Notes under the pieces: generated by a model
The model's input: only the letters and a program-made list of their open reading frames with translations
Database searches by the model: none
Told to the model about the DNA's origin: nothing
NCBI RefSeq assembly: GCF_022654015.1
Contig: NZ_CP073063.1
Coordinates: forward strand, 496,001 to 560,000
DNA: 64,000 bases
Direction: 5' to 3'
Source of the DNA: Brevundimonas diminuta
GTDB lineage: Bacteria; Pseudomonadota; Alphaproteobacteria; Caulobacterales; Caulobacteraceae
Program-made: the position numbers and the translations under genes
In this document: positions 26,660 to 35,032 of the stretch, piece after piece
Layout of the letters: every line of letters starts with the position of its first letter
Position numbering within the stretch: the stretch's first letter is position 1

Positions 26660-27661
26660 ATGCGCGCTGTTTTGTCCAAGACGCCTGGCGGCCCTGAAAC
26701 CCTGGTCGTGGAAGACGTGCTCGACCCGACGCCCAAGGCGGGCGAGGTGATCATCGAGGTCAAGGCGGTGGGTATCAACTATCCCGACACCCTGATCATC
26801 GAGGACAAATATCAGTTCCGGCCCGAGCGGCCGTTCTCGCCGGGCGCCGAGGTCGCGGGCGTGGTCGAGGCGGTGGGCGAGGGCGTCAAGGGCGTACGCA
26901 AGGGCGACCGGGTCATCGCCGTGCCGGGCTGGGGCGGACTGGTCGAGCGGCTGGCGGTGCGGGCCGAGACGGTCATCCGCATCCCTGACGCCATGAGCTT
27001 CGAAGAGGCGGCGGCCCTGATCATGACCTATGGCACCAGCTACTATGCGTTGAAGGACCGGGCGCAGCTGAAGGCGGGCGAAACCCTCTTGGTGCTGGGC
27101 GCGGCCGGGGGCGTCGGCGCCGCCGCCGTCGAACTGGGCAAGGCCATGGGGGCCAAGGTGGTCGCCGCCGCCTCCACCAACGACAAGGTCGAGTTCGCGC
27201 TTGAACTGGGCGCCGACAACGGCCTGATCTATCCGTCGGGACCGATGGACAAGGCGGCGCAGAAGGAGCTGTCGGGCGAGTTCAAGCTGGCGACCGGCCG
27301 CGATGGCGCGGACGTCGTTTATGATGCGGTCGGCGGGGATTATGCCGATCCGGCGCTGAGGGCCATGGACTGGAACGGGCGCTATCTGGTGGTCGGCTTC
27401 CCGGCGGGCATTCCATCCCTGCCGCTAAACCTGACCTTGCTGAAGTCGGTGTCGGTGATCGGGGTCTTCTGGGGCGCGGCGGTGATGCGCGATCCCAAGG
27501 CCCACGCCGCCAACATGGGCGAGCTGATGCAGATGTACGCCGACGGCAAGATCAAGCCGCGGGTCTCAAAGACCTTCCCGCTGGAAAAGGCCGGCGAAGC
27601 GATCAAAGCCCTGGGCGACCGTCAGGCGCTGGGCAAGATCGTGGTGACGGTCGAGAGCTGA
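26660..27661 (+). CDS. NADPH:quinone oxidoreductase family, zinc-free MDR
   Basis: 333-residue medium-chain dehydrogenase/reductase of the quinone oxidoreductase class. It reduces quinones or enoyl compounds with NADPH. The N-terminal catalytic domain has GINYPDTLIIEDKY and PGAEVAGVVEAVGEGV; the Rossmann domain has LGAAGGVGAAAVELGKAMGA. The zinc ligands are absent. Two adjacent ATGs occur at 26657 and 26660. The Shine-Dalgarno AAGGAGG at 26649-26655 leaves one base before the first and four before the second, so I chose the second. Confidence 0.9.
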   Translation: MRAVLSKTPGGPETLVVEDVLDPTPKAGEVIIEVKAVGINYPDTLIIEDKYQFRPERPFSPGAEVAGVVEAVGEGVKGVRKGDRVIAVPGWGGLVERLAVRAETVIRIPDAMSFEEAAALIMTYGTSYYALKDRAQLKAGETLLVLGAAGGVGAAAVELGKAMGAKVVAAASTNDKVEFALELGADNGLIYPSGPMDKAAQKELSGEFKLATGRDGADVVYDAVGGDYADPALRAMDWNGRYLVVGFPAGIPSLPLNLTLLKSVSVIGVFWGAAVMRDPKAHAANMGELMQMYADGKIKPRVSKTFPLEKAGEAIKALGDRQALGKIVVTVES

Positions 27662-27662
27662 G

Positions 27663-28061
27663 TTATTTCGCCTTCAGCCGCTGCACCGCGTCCTCGGCCT
27701 GGTCGCGGTGGCGGCGTTTGATGTTGGCGCCGACCAGGGCCAGCAGGGCGGTGATGACGGCCGCATCGTCGGTGTAACCGATGCCCGCGAAGATGTCGGG
27801 AATGGCGTCCACCGGCATGACGAAATAGGCCAGGCCCGCGAAGATCATGCCCTTGGCCGCCATCGGCGTCTGCGGATCGCGCGCGGCGTACCAGGCGGCC
27901 AGGGCCTGGTCCGCAAAGGGGATGCGGGCGGCCGTGCGCTGAATCTTGGGCCAGAAGCCCTTGGCCACGCGGGCCTCGTTGATCTTCACGACCGACGGCA
28001 CGAGCGCCTTTTTCGGGTCCAGGACATCCGACGGATCGGCGGGTTTGGCTTTGGCGGTCAT
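27663..28061 (-). CDS. YkvA/DUF1232 family protein
   Basis: 132 residues. The DUF1232 core is clear: a helix ending PQTPMAAKGMIFAGLAYFVMPVDAIPDIFAGIGYTDD, including the VMPVDAIPD turn that defines the family and a single hydrophobic segment, then KRRHRDQAEDAV. These are small membrane-associated proteins of unknown function. It converges on the quinone oxidoreductase with one base between the stops, and is divergent from the SDR gene. Confidence 0.87.
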   Translation of the reverse strand: MTAKAKPADPSDVLDPKKALVPSVVKINEARVAKGFWPKIQRTAARIPFADQALAAWYAARDPQTPMAAKGMIFAGLAYFVMPVDAIPDIFAGIGYTDDAAVITALLALVGANIKRRHRDQAEDAVQRLKAK

Positions 28062-28116
28062 GGCCGCTAAATCCTCAAACGAAACTCAGGTTCACGACAA
28101 TATAGGAACGATCAGG

Positions 28117-28899
28117 ATGAAACTCGACAACACCATCGCCGCAGTGGTCACCGGCGGCGCCTCGGGCCTGGGCGAAGGCACCGCGCGCGCCATCGCGGCG
28201 ACGGGGGCCAAGGTCGCCCTGTTTGATCTGAACGCCGAACGCGGCGAGGAAATCGCGAAAGAGATCGGCGGCGTCTTCTGCCAGGTGGACGTGACCGATG
28301 ACGCCTCGGTCGCCGCCGCCTTCGAAAAGGCCCGCGCCGCCCATGGCCAGGAGCGTCTGACCGTCAACTGCGCCGGCATCGCCACGGGCCAGAAGACCGT
28401 CTCGCGCAAGAAGGACACCGGCGAGATCAAGGCCCACGACATGGCCCAGTTCGAGCGCACCGTGCGGGTCAACCTGTTCGGCACCTTCCGCGTTTTGTCG
28501 CAGTCGGCGGCGGGCATGGTGACGCTGGAGCCGATGGCGGACGGCGAGCGCGGCCTGATCGTCAACACCGCCTCGGTGGCGGCGCAGGACGGCCAGATCG
28601 GCCAGGCGGCCTATTCGGCGTCCAAGGGCGGCGTCTATGCGATGACCCTGCCGATCGCGCGCGATCTGGCTCAGGAAGGGGTGCGCTGCAACACCATCCT
28701 GCCCGGCATCATGTGGACGCCGATGATGGCCGGCATGGACCAGAAGATCCAGGACGCCCTGGCCGCCGCCATCCCCTTCCCCAGCCGTCTGGGCACGCCG
28801 GCCGACTATGCGTCGCTGGTGCTGGAGCTGGCTCGAAACGTCTACATCAACGGTGAATGCATCCGTCTGGACGGCGCCATTCGTCTGGCGCCGCGCTGA
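28117..28899 (+). CDS. SDR oxidoreductase, 3-hydroxyacyl-CoA dehydrogenase type 2-like
   Basis: 260-residue short-chain dehydrogenase using NAD(H). It has VVTGGASGLGEGTARA (TGxxxGxG), VNCAGIATG in place of the usual NNAG, an active-site Ser in NTASVAA and catalytic YSASKGG (YxxxK). The insertion around RKKDTGEIKAHDM and the ILPGIMWTPMM end resemble 17-beta-HSD10/HADH2, pointing to fatty-acid or branched-chain beta-oxidation. ATG 28117 follows an AGGA ribosome-binding site; the longer frame to 27946 has no conserved sequence. Confidence 0.9.
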   Translation: MKLDNTIAAVVTGGASGLGEGTARAIAATGAKVALFDLNAERGEEIAKEIGGVFCQVDVTDDASVAAAFEKARAAHGQERLTVNCAGIATGQKTVSRKKDTGEIKAHDMAQFERTVRVNLFGTFRVLSQSAAGMVTLEPMADGERGLIVNTASVAAQDGQIGQAAYSASKGGVYAMTLPIARDLAQEGVRCNTILPGIMWTPMMAGMDQKIQDALAAAIPFPSRLGTPADYASLVLELARNVYINGECIRLDGAIRLAPR

Positions 28900-28947
28900 G
28901 GCGCGGGGGGCGTGAGCGGGACTTGATCGCTTTTTGCAAATTCTCTC

Positions 28948-28976
28948 TTGCAGGACCGATCAACCCTCCGCTATAC
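28948..28976 (+). promoter_or_regulatory. Promoter of tRNA-Gly
   Basis: TTGCAG at 28948-28953 and CTATAC at 28971-28976 are separated by exactly 17 bases, with the GC-rich discriminator GCCCCC after it. This is a good housekeeping sigma match, placing the start near 28983, 35 bases before the tRNA. Confidence 0.7.
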
Positions 28977-29017
28977 GCCCCCTCCTCGACGGGGAGCGCA
29001 CCTAGCTCCTACGGAGT

Positions 29018-29092
29018 GCGGGCGTAGCTCAGTGGTAGAGCACAACCTTGCCAAGGTTGGGGTCGAGAGTTCGAATCTCTTCGCCCGCTCCA
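29018..29092 (+). tRNA. tRNA-Gly (GCC anticodon)
   Basis: Full cloverleaf: acceptor stem GCGGGCG at 29018-29024 pairs with CGCCCGC at 29082-29088, followed by T and an encoded CCA. The D-arm is AGCTCAGTGGTAGAGC. The anticodon stem is CAACC/GGTTG with loop TTGCCAA, reading GCC, which decodes GGC and GGT. The T-arm is GAGAGTTCGAATCTC. A promoter lies upstream and a strong terminator downstream, so it is transcribed alone. Confidence 0.98.
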
Positions 29093-29112
29093 AGTCGAGA
29101 CGAATAAAATCA

Positions 29113-29147
29113 GGGGCCTGTCGGTTGCGGCAGGCCCCGATTTTTTT
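29113..29147 (+). terminator. Rho-independent terminator of tRNA-Gly
   Basis: GGGGCCTG at 29113-29120 pairs with CAGGCCCC at 29131-29138, extended inward to an 11-pair stem (one G-T) around a GTTG loop, followed by seven T at 29141-29147. Confidence 0.95.
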
Positions 29148-29167
29148 GACCGCTGCCTGAGATGTTT

Positions 29168-29632
29168 TCAGATCAGTCCGGCGACGAGCGTCAGCGCGCC
29201 CAGGCCGATCGACAGCGGCGCGCGCAGCGCGAGCCAGCCCTCGGGCGTCAGACCGGCCGCCTTCAGCTTCAGATCGATCAGGACGCTGGCGGCGATGAAG
29301 ACGCCCAGCAGGACAAGCGGCACGGCCGGATCGGAACCCGCCGCCCAGACGACGCTGGTCGCCAGCGCGAGAAGCGAGGGCGCCACCGAGGCGATCCAGA
29401 CCCATTTGGGCGCCTTCAGGCCCGTCGCAGCCGCCAGTCCCCACCAGACGCCGCCCAAGAAGCTGACGATCAGGGCGGCGTAGGCATAGGCCAGGCCGAG
29501 CGCGGCGGTCTGCTGGTCCGCGTCGCCTGCAAGAAGCACGACAACCGCCGCCGCCTGGGGCAGCAGGCCGGCGAAACCCAGGACGCGGGCGAGCGGCGGC
29601 AAGCGATGTCGGCCGGTGGGTTCAATCGTCAT
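29168..29632 (-). CDS. DUF3429 family membrane protein
   Basis: 154 residues with five hydrophobic helices. The motif AALIVSFLGGVWWGLAAATG is the DUF3429 hallmark (LSFLGGxxWG). Small integral inner-membrane protein of unknown function. It is divergent from the DCC/photolyase genes. In other bacteria DUF3429 genes are often beside photolyase-type genes, which agrees with its position, but the association is only inferred. Confidence 0.82.
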   Translation of the reverse strand: MTIEPTGRHRLPPLARVLGFAGLLPQAAAVVVLLAGDADQQTAALGLAYAYAALIVSFLGGVWWGLAAATGLKAPKWVWIASVAPSLLALATSVVWAAGSDPAVPLVLLGVFIAASVLIDLKLKAAGLTPEGWLALRAPLSIGLGALTLVAGLI

Positions 29633-29727
29633 CGGACACCTGTCGAGGCGGGTTGCGATCCAGACTGTAGAGGACGCCCGTATAGGATGGCGAGCCCGTT
29701 CGCCGTCGCCGAGAGCCTTCGATCGTC

Positions 29728-30084
29728 ATGACACCCTTGCTTGTCTGGTACGATGGCGGCTGTCCCCTATGCCGACGCGAGATCGCCCTGATGCGTCGGC
29801 TGGATCGACGCGGCGCGATCCGCTTCGTCGATGTGTCGGATGGTCAGACAAGCTGCCCGCTGGATCGCGAGACGCTGCTGGCGCGATTCCACGCAACGGA
29901 GAACGGCAGGCTGCTGTCGGGCGCGGCGGCCTTTGCGGCGATGTGGCGGGCCATACCGCTGTTGCGCACGCTGGGTCTGGCCGCACGCATCCCCTGGGTT
30001 CTTGCGGCGTTGGAGGGTGGGTATCGGGTGTTTCTGCGCCTGCGTCCTCGACTTCAGTCTCTCGCTCGCAAATGGGCCCGGTGA
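29728..30084 (+). CDS. DCC family thiol-disulfide oxidoreductase-like protein (DUF393)
   Basis: 118 residues. VWYDGGCPLCRREIALMRRLD near the start is the DCC signature (aspartate followed by CxxC), a thioredoxin-like element predicted to handle disulfides. The middle FVDVSDG and the LSGAAAFAAMWRAIP block are family-typical. The catalytic function is unproven for most members. It ends 12 bases before the photolyase ATG, so both are probably one transcript. Confidence 0.85.
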   Translation: MTPLLVWYDGGCPLCRREIALMRRLDRRGAIRFVDVSDGQTSCPLDRETLLARFHATENGRLLSGAAAFAAMWRAIPLLRTLGLAARIPWVLAALEGGYRVFLRLRPRLQSLARKWAR

Positions 30085-30096
30085 TGGAATTAACGC

Positions 30097-31635
30097 ATGT
30101 CCGTGCTTAGGCTGGTGCTGGGCGATCAGCTGTCGGACGACCTGTCTGCGCTGAAGGATCTGAACCCGGACGTCGACACGGTTCTGATGGCCGAGGTTCG
30201 CGACGAGGCGACCTATGTCCGGCATCACAAGCAGAAGCTGGCGTTGGTCTTCGCCGCCATGCGCAATCACGCCGAGCGGCTGAAGGGGCGGGGCGTCAAG
30301 GTGCGCTATGTGCGCATCGACGACGCGAACAACAGCGGCTCGATCACCGGCGAACTGGCCCGGGCGCTGGACGACGGCGCCCATGAGGCGGTGGTGATGA
30401 CCGAATGCGGCGAGTGGCGGCTGGCCGAGCATCTGGCCGCCTTTGCGGAAGGGGCGGGGCTGCCGGTCGAGATTCGCGAGGATCGCCGCTTCATCAGCAG
30501 CCACGACCGTTTTCGCCGCTGGGCCTCGGGCAAGTCGCAGCTGCGCATGGAGTTCTTCTATCGCGAGATGCGCCGCGCGACGGGCATTCTGATGGACGGC
30601 GATCAGCCGGAGGGCGGGCGCTGGAACTATGACGCCGAGAACCGCAAGAAGCTGGCCAAGGGCGTGACGCCGCCCGATCGCCTGCGCATCCCGCCCAACG
30701 CCGTGGCGCGCGAGACGATGGCGGATGTCGAGCGGCTGTTCGGCGACCATTTCGGATCGCTGGACGGGTTCGGCTGGGCCACGACGGCGGAGGAGGCGGA
30801 GGCCTCGCTGAAGCACTTCCTGAAAGATGTCGTGCCGTCGTTCGGGGACTGGCAGGATGCGATGGCGGAGGGGCAGCCGTGGATGTGGCACGGGCTGATC
30901 TCGACCTCGATCAACCTGGGCCTGCTGGACCCGCTGGACGTCTGCAAGCGCGCCGAGGCGGTCTATCGGGCGGGCAAGGCGCCCCTGAACGCGGTCGAAG
31001 GCTTCATCCGGCAAATCCTGGGATGGCGCGAGTTCGTGCGCGGCATCTACTGGCTGAAGGCGCCGGAGTATCGAGCGCGCAACTTCCTGGATGCGGACCG
31101 CAAGCTACCCTGGTTCTACTGGTCCGGTGAGACCGACATGGCCTGTGTCGCCGACGTGGTGAAGACCACGCGCGACAACGCCTACGCCCACCATATCCAG
31201 CGGCTGATGGTGACCGGCAATCTGGCCTTGCTGCTGGGCGTGCATCCCGATCAGGTCGATGACTGGTACATGTGCGTCTATGCCGACGCCTATGAATGGG
31301 TCGAAATGCCCAATACGCGCGGCATGGCCCTGTTCGCCGATGGCGGCATCGTCGGGTCCAAACCCTATGCGGCCTCGGGGGCCTATATCGATCGGATGAG
31401 CGACTACTGCGGGGCGTGTCGCTATGACGTGAAGAGCAAGAGCGGCGACGCGGCCTGTCCGTTCAACCGGCTGTACTGGGGCTTTCTGGAGCGCAATCGC
31501 GGCCGGCTGCGGGACAATGTGCGGCTGGCCATGCCCTACCGCACGCTGGAGAAGTTCGGAGAGGCCAAGCGCAAGGCCCTGGCGGCCGAGGCGGAGGCGT
31601 GCCGGACCCTATTGGGCGCGACGCCGATCGATTGA
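30097..31635 (+). CDS. Fe-S bacterial cryptochrome/photolyase (PhrB type)
   Basis: 512-residue flavoprotein of the FeS-BCP group, which repairs (6-4) photoproducts with light. It has the N-terminal antenna fold (LRLVLGDQLSDDL) and FAD-domain helices, with an NTRGMALFADGG segment. Four cluster cysteines are visible: MAC, then DYCGAC and AACPF. Spacings between them are 88, 3 and 13 residues, as I recall for Agrobacterium PhrB (350, 438, 441, 454). So a 4Fe-4S cluster is expected. It follows the DCC gene. Confidence 0.93.
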   Translation: MSVLRLVLGDQLSDDLSALKDLNPDVDTVLMAEVRDEATYVRHHKQKLALVFAAMRNHAERLKGRGVKVRYVRIDDANNSGSITGELARALDDGAHEAVVMTECGEWRLAEHLAAFAEGAGLPVEIREDRRFISSHDRFRRWASGKSQLRMEFFYREMRRATGILMDGDQPEGGRWNYDAENRKKLAKGVTPPDRLRIPPNAVARETMADVERLFGDHFGSLDGFGWATTAEEAEASLKHFLKDVVPSFGDWQDAMAEGQPWMWHGLISTSINLGLLDPLDVCKRAEAVYRAGKAPLNAVEGFIRQILGWREFVRGIYWLKAPEYRARNFLDADRKLPWFYWSGETDMACVADVVKTTRDNAYAHHIQRLMVTGNLALLLGVHPDQVDDWYMCVYADAYEWVEMPNTRGMALFADGGIVGSKPYAASGAYIDRMSDYCGACRYDVKSKSGDAACPFNRLYWGFLERNRGRLRDNVRLAMPYRTLEKFGEAKRKALAAEAEACRTLLGATPID

Positions 31636-31702
31636 CGGTGGAACCCCAGGCCCAGCGCGACCATTTGCCTTGCTGTTTCGTCCTGCTCCAAGAGGCCGCT
31701 CC

Positions 31703-32458
31703 GTGACCCTGCCCCGCCGTTCCGCCCTTGTCCTGGCCGCCGCCGTCGCGGCCTCGGCCCTGTCCGCCTGCGCCTATAACGAAGTCCTGGGCCGCAATCA
31801 GTTGCTGCTGGTGGACAACGCCGCCCTGTCGCAGCAATCGACGGCGGCCTGGCGCGAGGCCATCGCCAAGCCCGGCGTGATGACGACCGGCGCCCAGGTC
31901 GACCGGATCCGGCGCGTCGGCGACCGTCTGGTCCAGGCGGCGGGTCTGGGCGGTCGGACCTGGGACTATGCGGTGTTCACGGAGGCCAGCCCCAACGCCT
32001 TCGTCCTGCCGTCCGGCCAGATCGGCGTGACGACCAGCCTGTTGGCCCTGGTCCAGAACGACGACCAGCTGGCCAGCGTGATCGGTCACGAAATCGGGCA
32101 CGTCGTCGCCAACCATGCGGCCGAGCGCGCCTCGAACCAGACGGTGACCAGCGTCGGTCTGGCGGCCGTCGGCGGGGCGGCGGGTCGATACGGGGATGCG
32201 GTCAATGCCTATGGCGGTCTGGCCGCCCAATACGGGCTTCTGCTGCCCTATTCGCGGCGCGACGAGCTGGAGGCCGACCGCCTGGGCGTGGACTATATGG
32301 CCGGAGCCGGTTTCAAGCCTTCGGAAGCGGTGGCGCTATGGCGATTGATGGCGGCGCAGCGTCAGACCCAGACGCCGCAGTTCGCCTCGACCCACCCGTC
32401 GGACGCGACCCGGATCGAGGCGTTGCAGCAGTATATCGCCAGCCGCGGCTGGAACTGA
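31703..32458 (+). CDS. M48 family metallopeptidase, lipoprotein
   Basis: 251 residues from GTG 31703. The signal sequence ends in the lipobox LSAC, giving a lipid-anchored periplasmic protease. Zinc motif HEIGH in VIGHEIGHVVANH, third ligand in RRDELEADRLGVDYM, and a C-terminal STHPSDATRIEAL block all match LoiP/BepA-type M48 lipoproteins that act in outer-membrane quality control. It has no TPR domain, so it is nearer LoiP. Its stop abuts the next gene's stop, forming TGATCA. Confidence 0.92.
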   Translation: MTLPRRSALVLAAAVAASALSACAYNEVLGRNQLLLVDNAALSQQSTAAWREAIAKPGVMTTGAQVDRIRRVGDRLVQAAGLGGRTWDYAVFTEASPNAFVLPSGQIGVTTSLLALVQNDDQLASVIGHEIGHVVANHAAERASNQTVTSVGLAAVGGAAGRYGDAVNAYGGLAAQYGLLLPYSRRDELEADRLGVDYMAGAGFKPSEAVALWRLMAAQRQTQTPQFASTHPSDATRIEALQQYIASRGWN

Positions 32459-32737
32459 TCAGACCCGGATGTCGAGGTAGGAGCCGGGACGCATGATCCG
32501 CGGCTCCTCGCGCTGGGCCGGGGCGGGGGGCGCCTCGACCGGCCGGGCCGGGTTGGCAGTTCGGATCGTGGACATGACAGCGGCGGCCGGGACCGGCGGC
32601 TTCGGTGCCGCAGTCTGATCCACCGCATTCTGGTTCAGGGCAGCGCGGAAGAAGGCCGCCTGGGCGCTGCGGGCGCTCGGCAGATCAAGACCCTGGGCGG
32701 GCGTGTTCAGCGGCAGGCCGGGACGAATCGCGCTCAT
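32459..32737 (-). CDS. Hypothetical small proline/alanine-rich protein
   Basis: 92 residues: a short conserved-looking start (MSAIRPGLPLNTPAQ), a helix (SARSAQAAFFRAALNQ), a long Pro/Ala-rich disordered middle, and a defined end (RIMRPGSYLDIRV). No signal sequence or domain is recognised. It lies 45 bases downstream of ccmG in the same direction and may be co-transcribed, but nothing ties it to cytochrome maturation. The coding bias supports a real gene; the function is unknown. Confidence 0.6.
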   Translation of the reverse strand: MSAIRPGLPLNTPAQGLDLPSARSAQAAFFRAALNQNAVDQTAAPKPPVPAAAVMSTIRTANPARPVEAPPAPAQREEPRIMRPGSYLDIRV

Positions 32738-32782
32738 GCCGACATGGTTAACGGAAACCCTCGAAAAAGGGTTAACGCAGCC

Positions 32783-33343
32783 TCACCGCCTGGTCGGCGC
32801 GGGACGGGGCGGGGCCTGCATGGAGGCGACCAGTCGGTCGATGTCGGCGTCGTCCAGCAGGGGGCCGGACTGTTTGGCGGTGATGCGGCCCATGGCGTCG
32901 ACGGCGAAGGTCTCGGGCACGCCGGAGATCCCGAGGTCTAGGCCCGCGCGACCTTCGCGGTCGACCAGCACCATGGAATAAGGATCGCCCAGTTCGTCGA
33001 GGAAGGCGCGAGTGGCGACCGGCTCATCCTTGTAGGCGATGCCGACCACGGCGACGCCGCGCGCCTTCAGCGCCAGCAGCTTGGGATGTTCGATCCGGCA
33101 CGGCGCGCACCAGGAGGCGAACACATTGACCAGCATGGGCCGGCCGACGCCTGCGGTCTTCAGGTCCAGATTGCCAGGTCCCGCCTGATCGCCCGACAGC
33201 AGGGGCAGGACCGTCTCGGGGATGGTCTGGCCGACCAAGGCGTCGGGCTTAAACGCCGGATCGCGCTTCAGCGACCAGCCGACGAACAGGGCCGCCAGCG
33301 CCGCGAGGACCGCCAGCGGGATCAGAGCCAGCCAGCGGTTCAT
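32783..33343 (-). CDS. ccmG: Thiol:disulfide interchange protein CcmG/DsbE
   Basis: 186-residue membrane-anchored periplasmic thioredoxin that reduces apocytochrome c before heme attachment. The N-terminal anchor MNRWLALIPLAVLAALAALF is followed by the thioredoxin fold with FASWCAPCRIEHPKL (WCxxC) and the cis-proline region GVPETFAVD. ATG at 33343-33341 overlaps the ccmD stop (ATGA), so it is translated by coupling. Last recognised ccm gene of the cluster. Confidence 0.94.
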   Translation of the reverse strand: MNRWLALIPLAVLAALAALFVGWSLKRDPAFKPDALVGQTIPETVLPLLSGDQAGPGNLDLKTAGVGRPMLVNVFASWCAPCRIEHPKLLALKARGVAVVGIAYKDEPVATRAFLDELGDPYSMVLVDREGRAGLDLGISGVPETFAVDAMGRITAKQSGPLLDDADIDRLVASMQAPPRPAPTRR

Positions 33344-33558
33344 TTTTGTTGTCCTACCGCGCTTCGCGCTACTTGAGGACGGGTTGAGTCTGCCGCTTCT
33401 GACGAGAGAGCTTGGTCTGCTTCCAGCCGGGCCAGTTCGCGCTTCCATTTGCGGGAGACGACGACGGCGCGGATGGTCAGGACGATCAGCACCAGGGCGC
33501 TAACGCCCCAGGCGGGCCAGACGAAGGCGGCGTAGGGGGTCATGTCGAGGTCGAGCAT
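33340..33558 (-). CDS. ccmD: Heme exporter protein CcmD, C-terminus formed by a repeat
   Basis: 72-residue single-pass membrane protein that helps release holo-CcmE from the CcmABC complex. The core MTPYAAFVWPAWGVSALVLI is a clear CcmD start, followed by a basic KWKRELARLEAD segment. The final residues PQVARSAVG are encoded by 33353-33378, an inverted copy of the repeat at 26.6 kb. So a mobile-type palindrome appears to have entered the 3' end without breaking the frame or the ATGA overlap with ccmG. An alternative start is ATG 33543. Confidence 0.85.
   Translation of the reverse strand: MLDLDMTPYAAFVWPAWGVSALVLIVLTIRAVVVSRKWKRELARLEADQALSSEAADSTRPQVARSAVGQQK
33353..33378 (-). repeat. REP-like element, copy 3, inside ccmD
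   Basis: The 26-base core is identical to the core of copy 2 (26620-26645), in reverse orientation. It lies wholly within the last codons of ccmD. Copies 1 and 2 are intergenic; this one is translated as PQVARSAVG. Confidence 0.88.
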
Positions 33559-33562
33559 AGCG

Positions 33563-34282
33563 TCAGGCCTCCTGAGCCAGACGGGCGCGCAGGGTCATGA
33601 CGCGGCGGCGGCGGATTTCGGTGCGGATGGCGGTCAGCCACAGGGCGAGGAACAGAACCCCGTAGGCCGCCAGCATGGTCAGAAAGGGCGGCAGATAGAC
33701 GGGGTCCAGCCCCGACGATCCGGGGGTCAGGAAGCTGGCGGGCTGATGCAGGGTGTTCCACCAGTCGACCGAGAATTTCACGATCGGCAGATTGATCAGG
33801 CCGACCAGGCCCAGGACGGCAGCGGCGCGTCCGGCCTTTTGCTCGTCGTCGATCGAGGCTCTCAGCGCGATATAGCCGAGGTAGAAGAGAAACAGCACCA
33901 GAACGCTGGTCAGGCGCGCGTCCCACACCCACCAGGTCCCCCACATCGGCTGACCCCACAGCGAGCCGGTGAATAAGGCGAGCGCCGTGAAGGCGGCGCC
34001 CGGCAGGGCGGCGGCGCGGGCGGCGGCGTCGGCCAGGGCGTGGCGGAAGACCAGCGCAAAAAAGCTGGATACGCCCAGCGCCGCATAGGCGCCCAGGCCC
34101 AGGGTGGCGGCAGGCACGTGGACGAACATGATCCGCACCGTGTCGCCCTGCTGATAATCGGCCGGAACGGTGAAGCTGAGCCAGGCGCCGACGCCCAGCA
34201 GCACGGCGGCGAGCCCCCACAGAACGGGCGTCAACGGGCCGGTGAAGGCCATGAAGCGCTGCGGATTGGACAGGCCGAACAT
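33563..34282 (-). CDS. ccmC: Heme exporter CcmC
   Basis: 239-residue inner-membrane protein with six helices that presents heme to CcmE. The tryptophan-rich WGTWWVWDARLTS motif and flanking histidines (VHVPAATLG, NTLHQPAS) are diagnostic. Unlike the small CcmD it is well conserved. It ends 4 bases before ccmD. Confidence 0.96.
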   Translation of the reverse strand: MFGLSNPQRFMAFTGPLTPVLWGLAAVLLGVGAWLSFTVPADYQQGDTVRIMFVHVPAATLGLGAYAALGVSSFFALVFRHALADAAARAAALPGAAFTALALFTGSLWGQPMWGTWWVWDARLTSVLVLFLFYLGYIALRASIDDEQKAGRAAAVLGLVGLINLPIVKFSVDWWNTLHQPASFLTPGSSGLDPVYLPPFLTMLAAYGVLFLALWLTAIRTEIRRRRVMTLRARLAQEA

Positions 34283-34321
34283 CGGTTCAGCGCTTACGCG
34301 GCGAAGGGGCGGCGGGCAAGC

Positions 34322-35032
34322 TCACCCTTGCGCGTTGCGAACGGCGGCGGCCCCGGCGAAGGGCGCGACGACGGCGGCGAACAGGACGTAGGCGCACAGC
34401 AAGGCCAACGCCGGGCCGACCGGCTGGCCCGATCCGGCGCGCTCCAACGCCCCGGCGCCGAAGACGACCGGCGGAATGAACAGCGGCAGGACGACGACGG
34501 CGATCAGCAGCCCGCCACGCCTGGCTCCCAGCGCGAGAGCGGCGCCCAGCGCGCCGGTGAAGGCGAAGCCCGCGCCGCCGATCAGGGCGGTCACGGCGAC
34601 GAGCGGCGTCAGCGATGCGGGCAGTCCCAGCGCCAGGGCGGCGACGGGGGCGGTCAGGGCGAGCGGCAGACCGACGGCGATCCACTGGGCCAAGGCCTTG
34701 ATCAGGACGACCTGCTCCAGCGCCAGATGGCCGAGGGCCAGCAGATCCAGCGCCCCGTCCTCCATGTCACGCTCGAACAGCCGCTCCAGCGACAGCAGGG
34801 ACGCCAGGGCGAGGGCCAACCACGCGACGCCGCCGGCGACGGGGCCGAGCGTGCGCGGATCGCCGCCGGCCGCCAGCGGCAGAATGGCGGTCAGACAGGC
34901 GAAGAAGCCGCACGCCAGCAAGGGGCCGCCGCCCCCGCCCCAGGCCAGATCCAGTTCGCGCTCCAGCAGCACGCGCGTCGCGCCGCGCAGGCCGGGCGGG
35001 CGCGGTTCCTGATCGACATCGCGGCGGCTCAC
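34322..35032 (-). CDS. ccmB: Heme exporter CcmB
   Basis: 236-residue membrane component of the CcmAB ABC transporter, with six hydrophobic segments. Family features include [13 protein letters not shown] at the start, [14 protein letters not shown] and [20 protein letters not shown] hydrolysis by CcmA powers release of holo-CcmE through CcmC and CcmD. Its ATG overlaps the ccmA stop, and ccmC follows after 39 bases. Confidence 0.94.
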   Translation of the reverse strand: MSRRDVDQEPRPPGLRGATRVLLERELDLAWGGGGGPLLACGFFACLTAILPLAAGGDPRTLGPVAGGVAWLALALASLLSLERLFERDMEDGALDLLALGHLALEQVVLIKALAQWIAVGLPLALTAPVAALALGLPASLTPLVAVTALIGGAGFAFTGALGAALALGARRGGLLIAVVVLPLFIPPVVFGAGALERAGSGQPVGPALALLCAYVLFAAVVAPFAGAAAVRNAQG

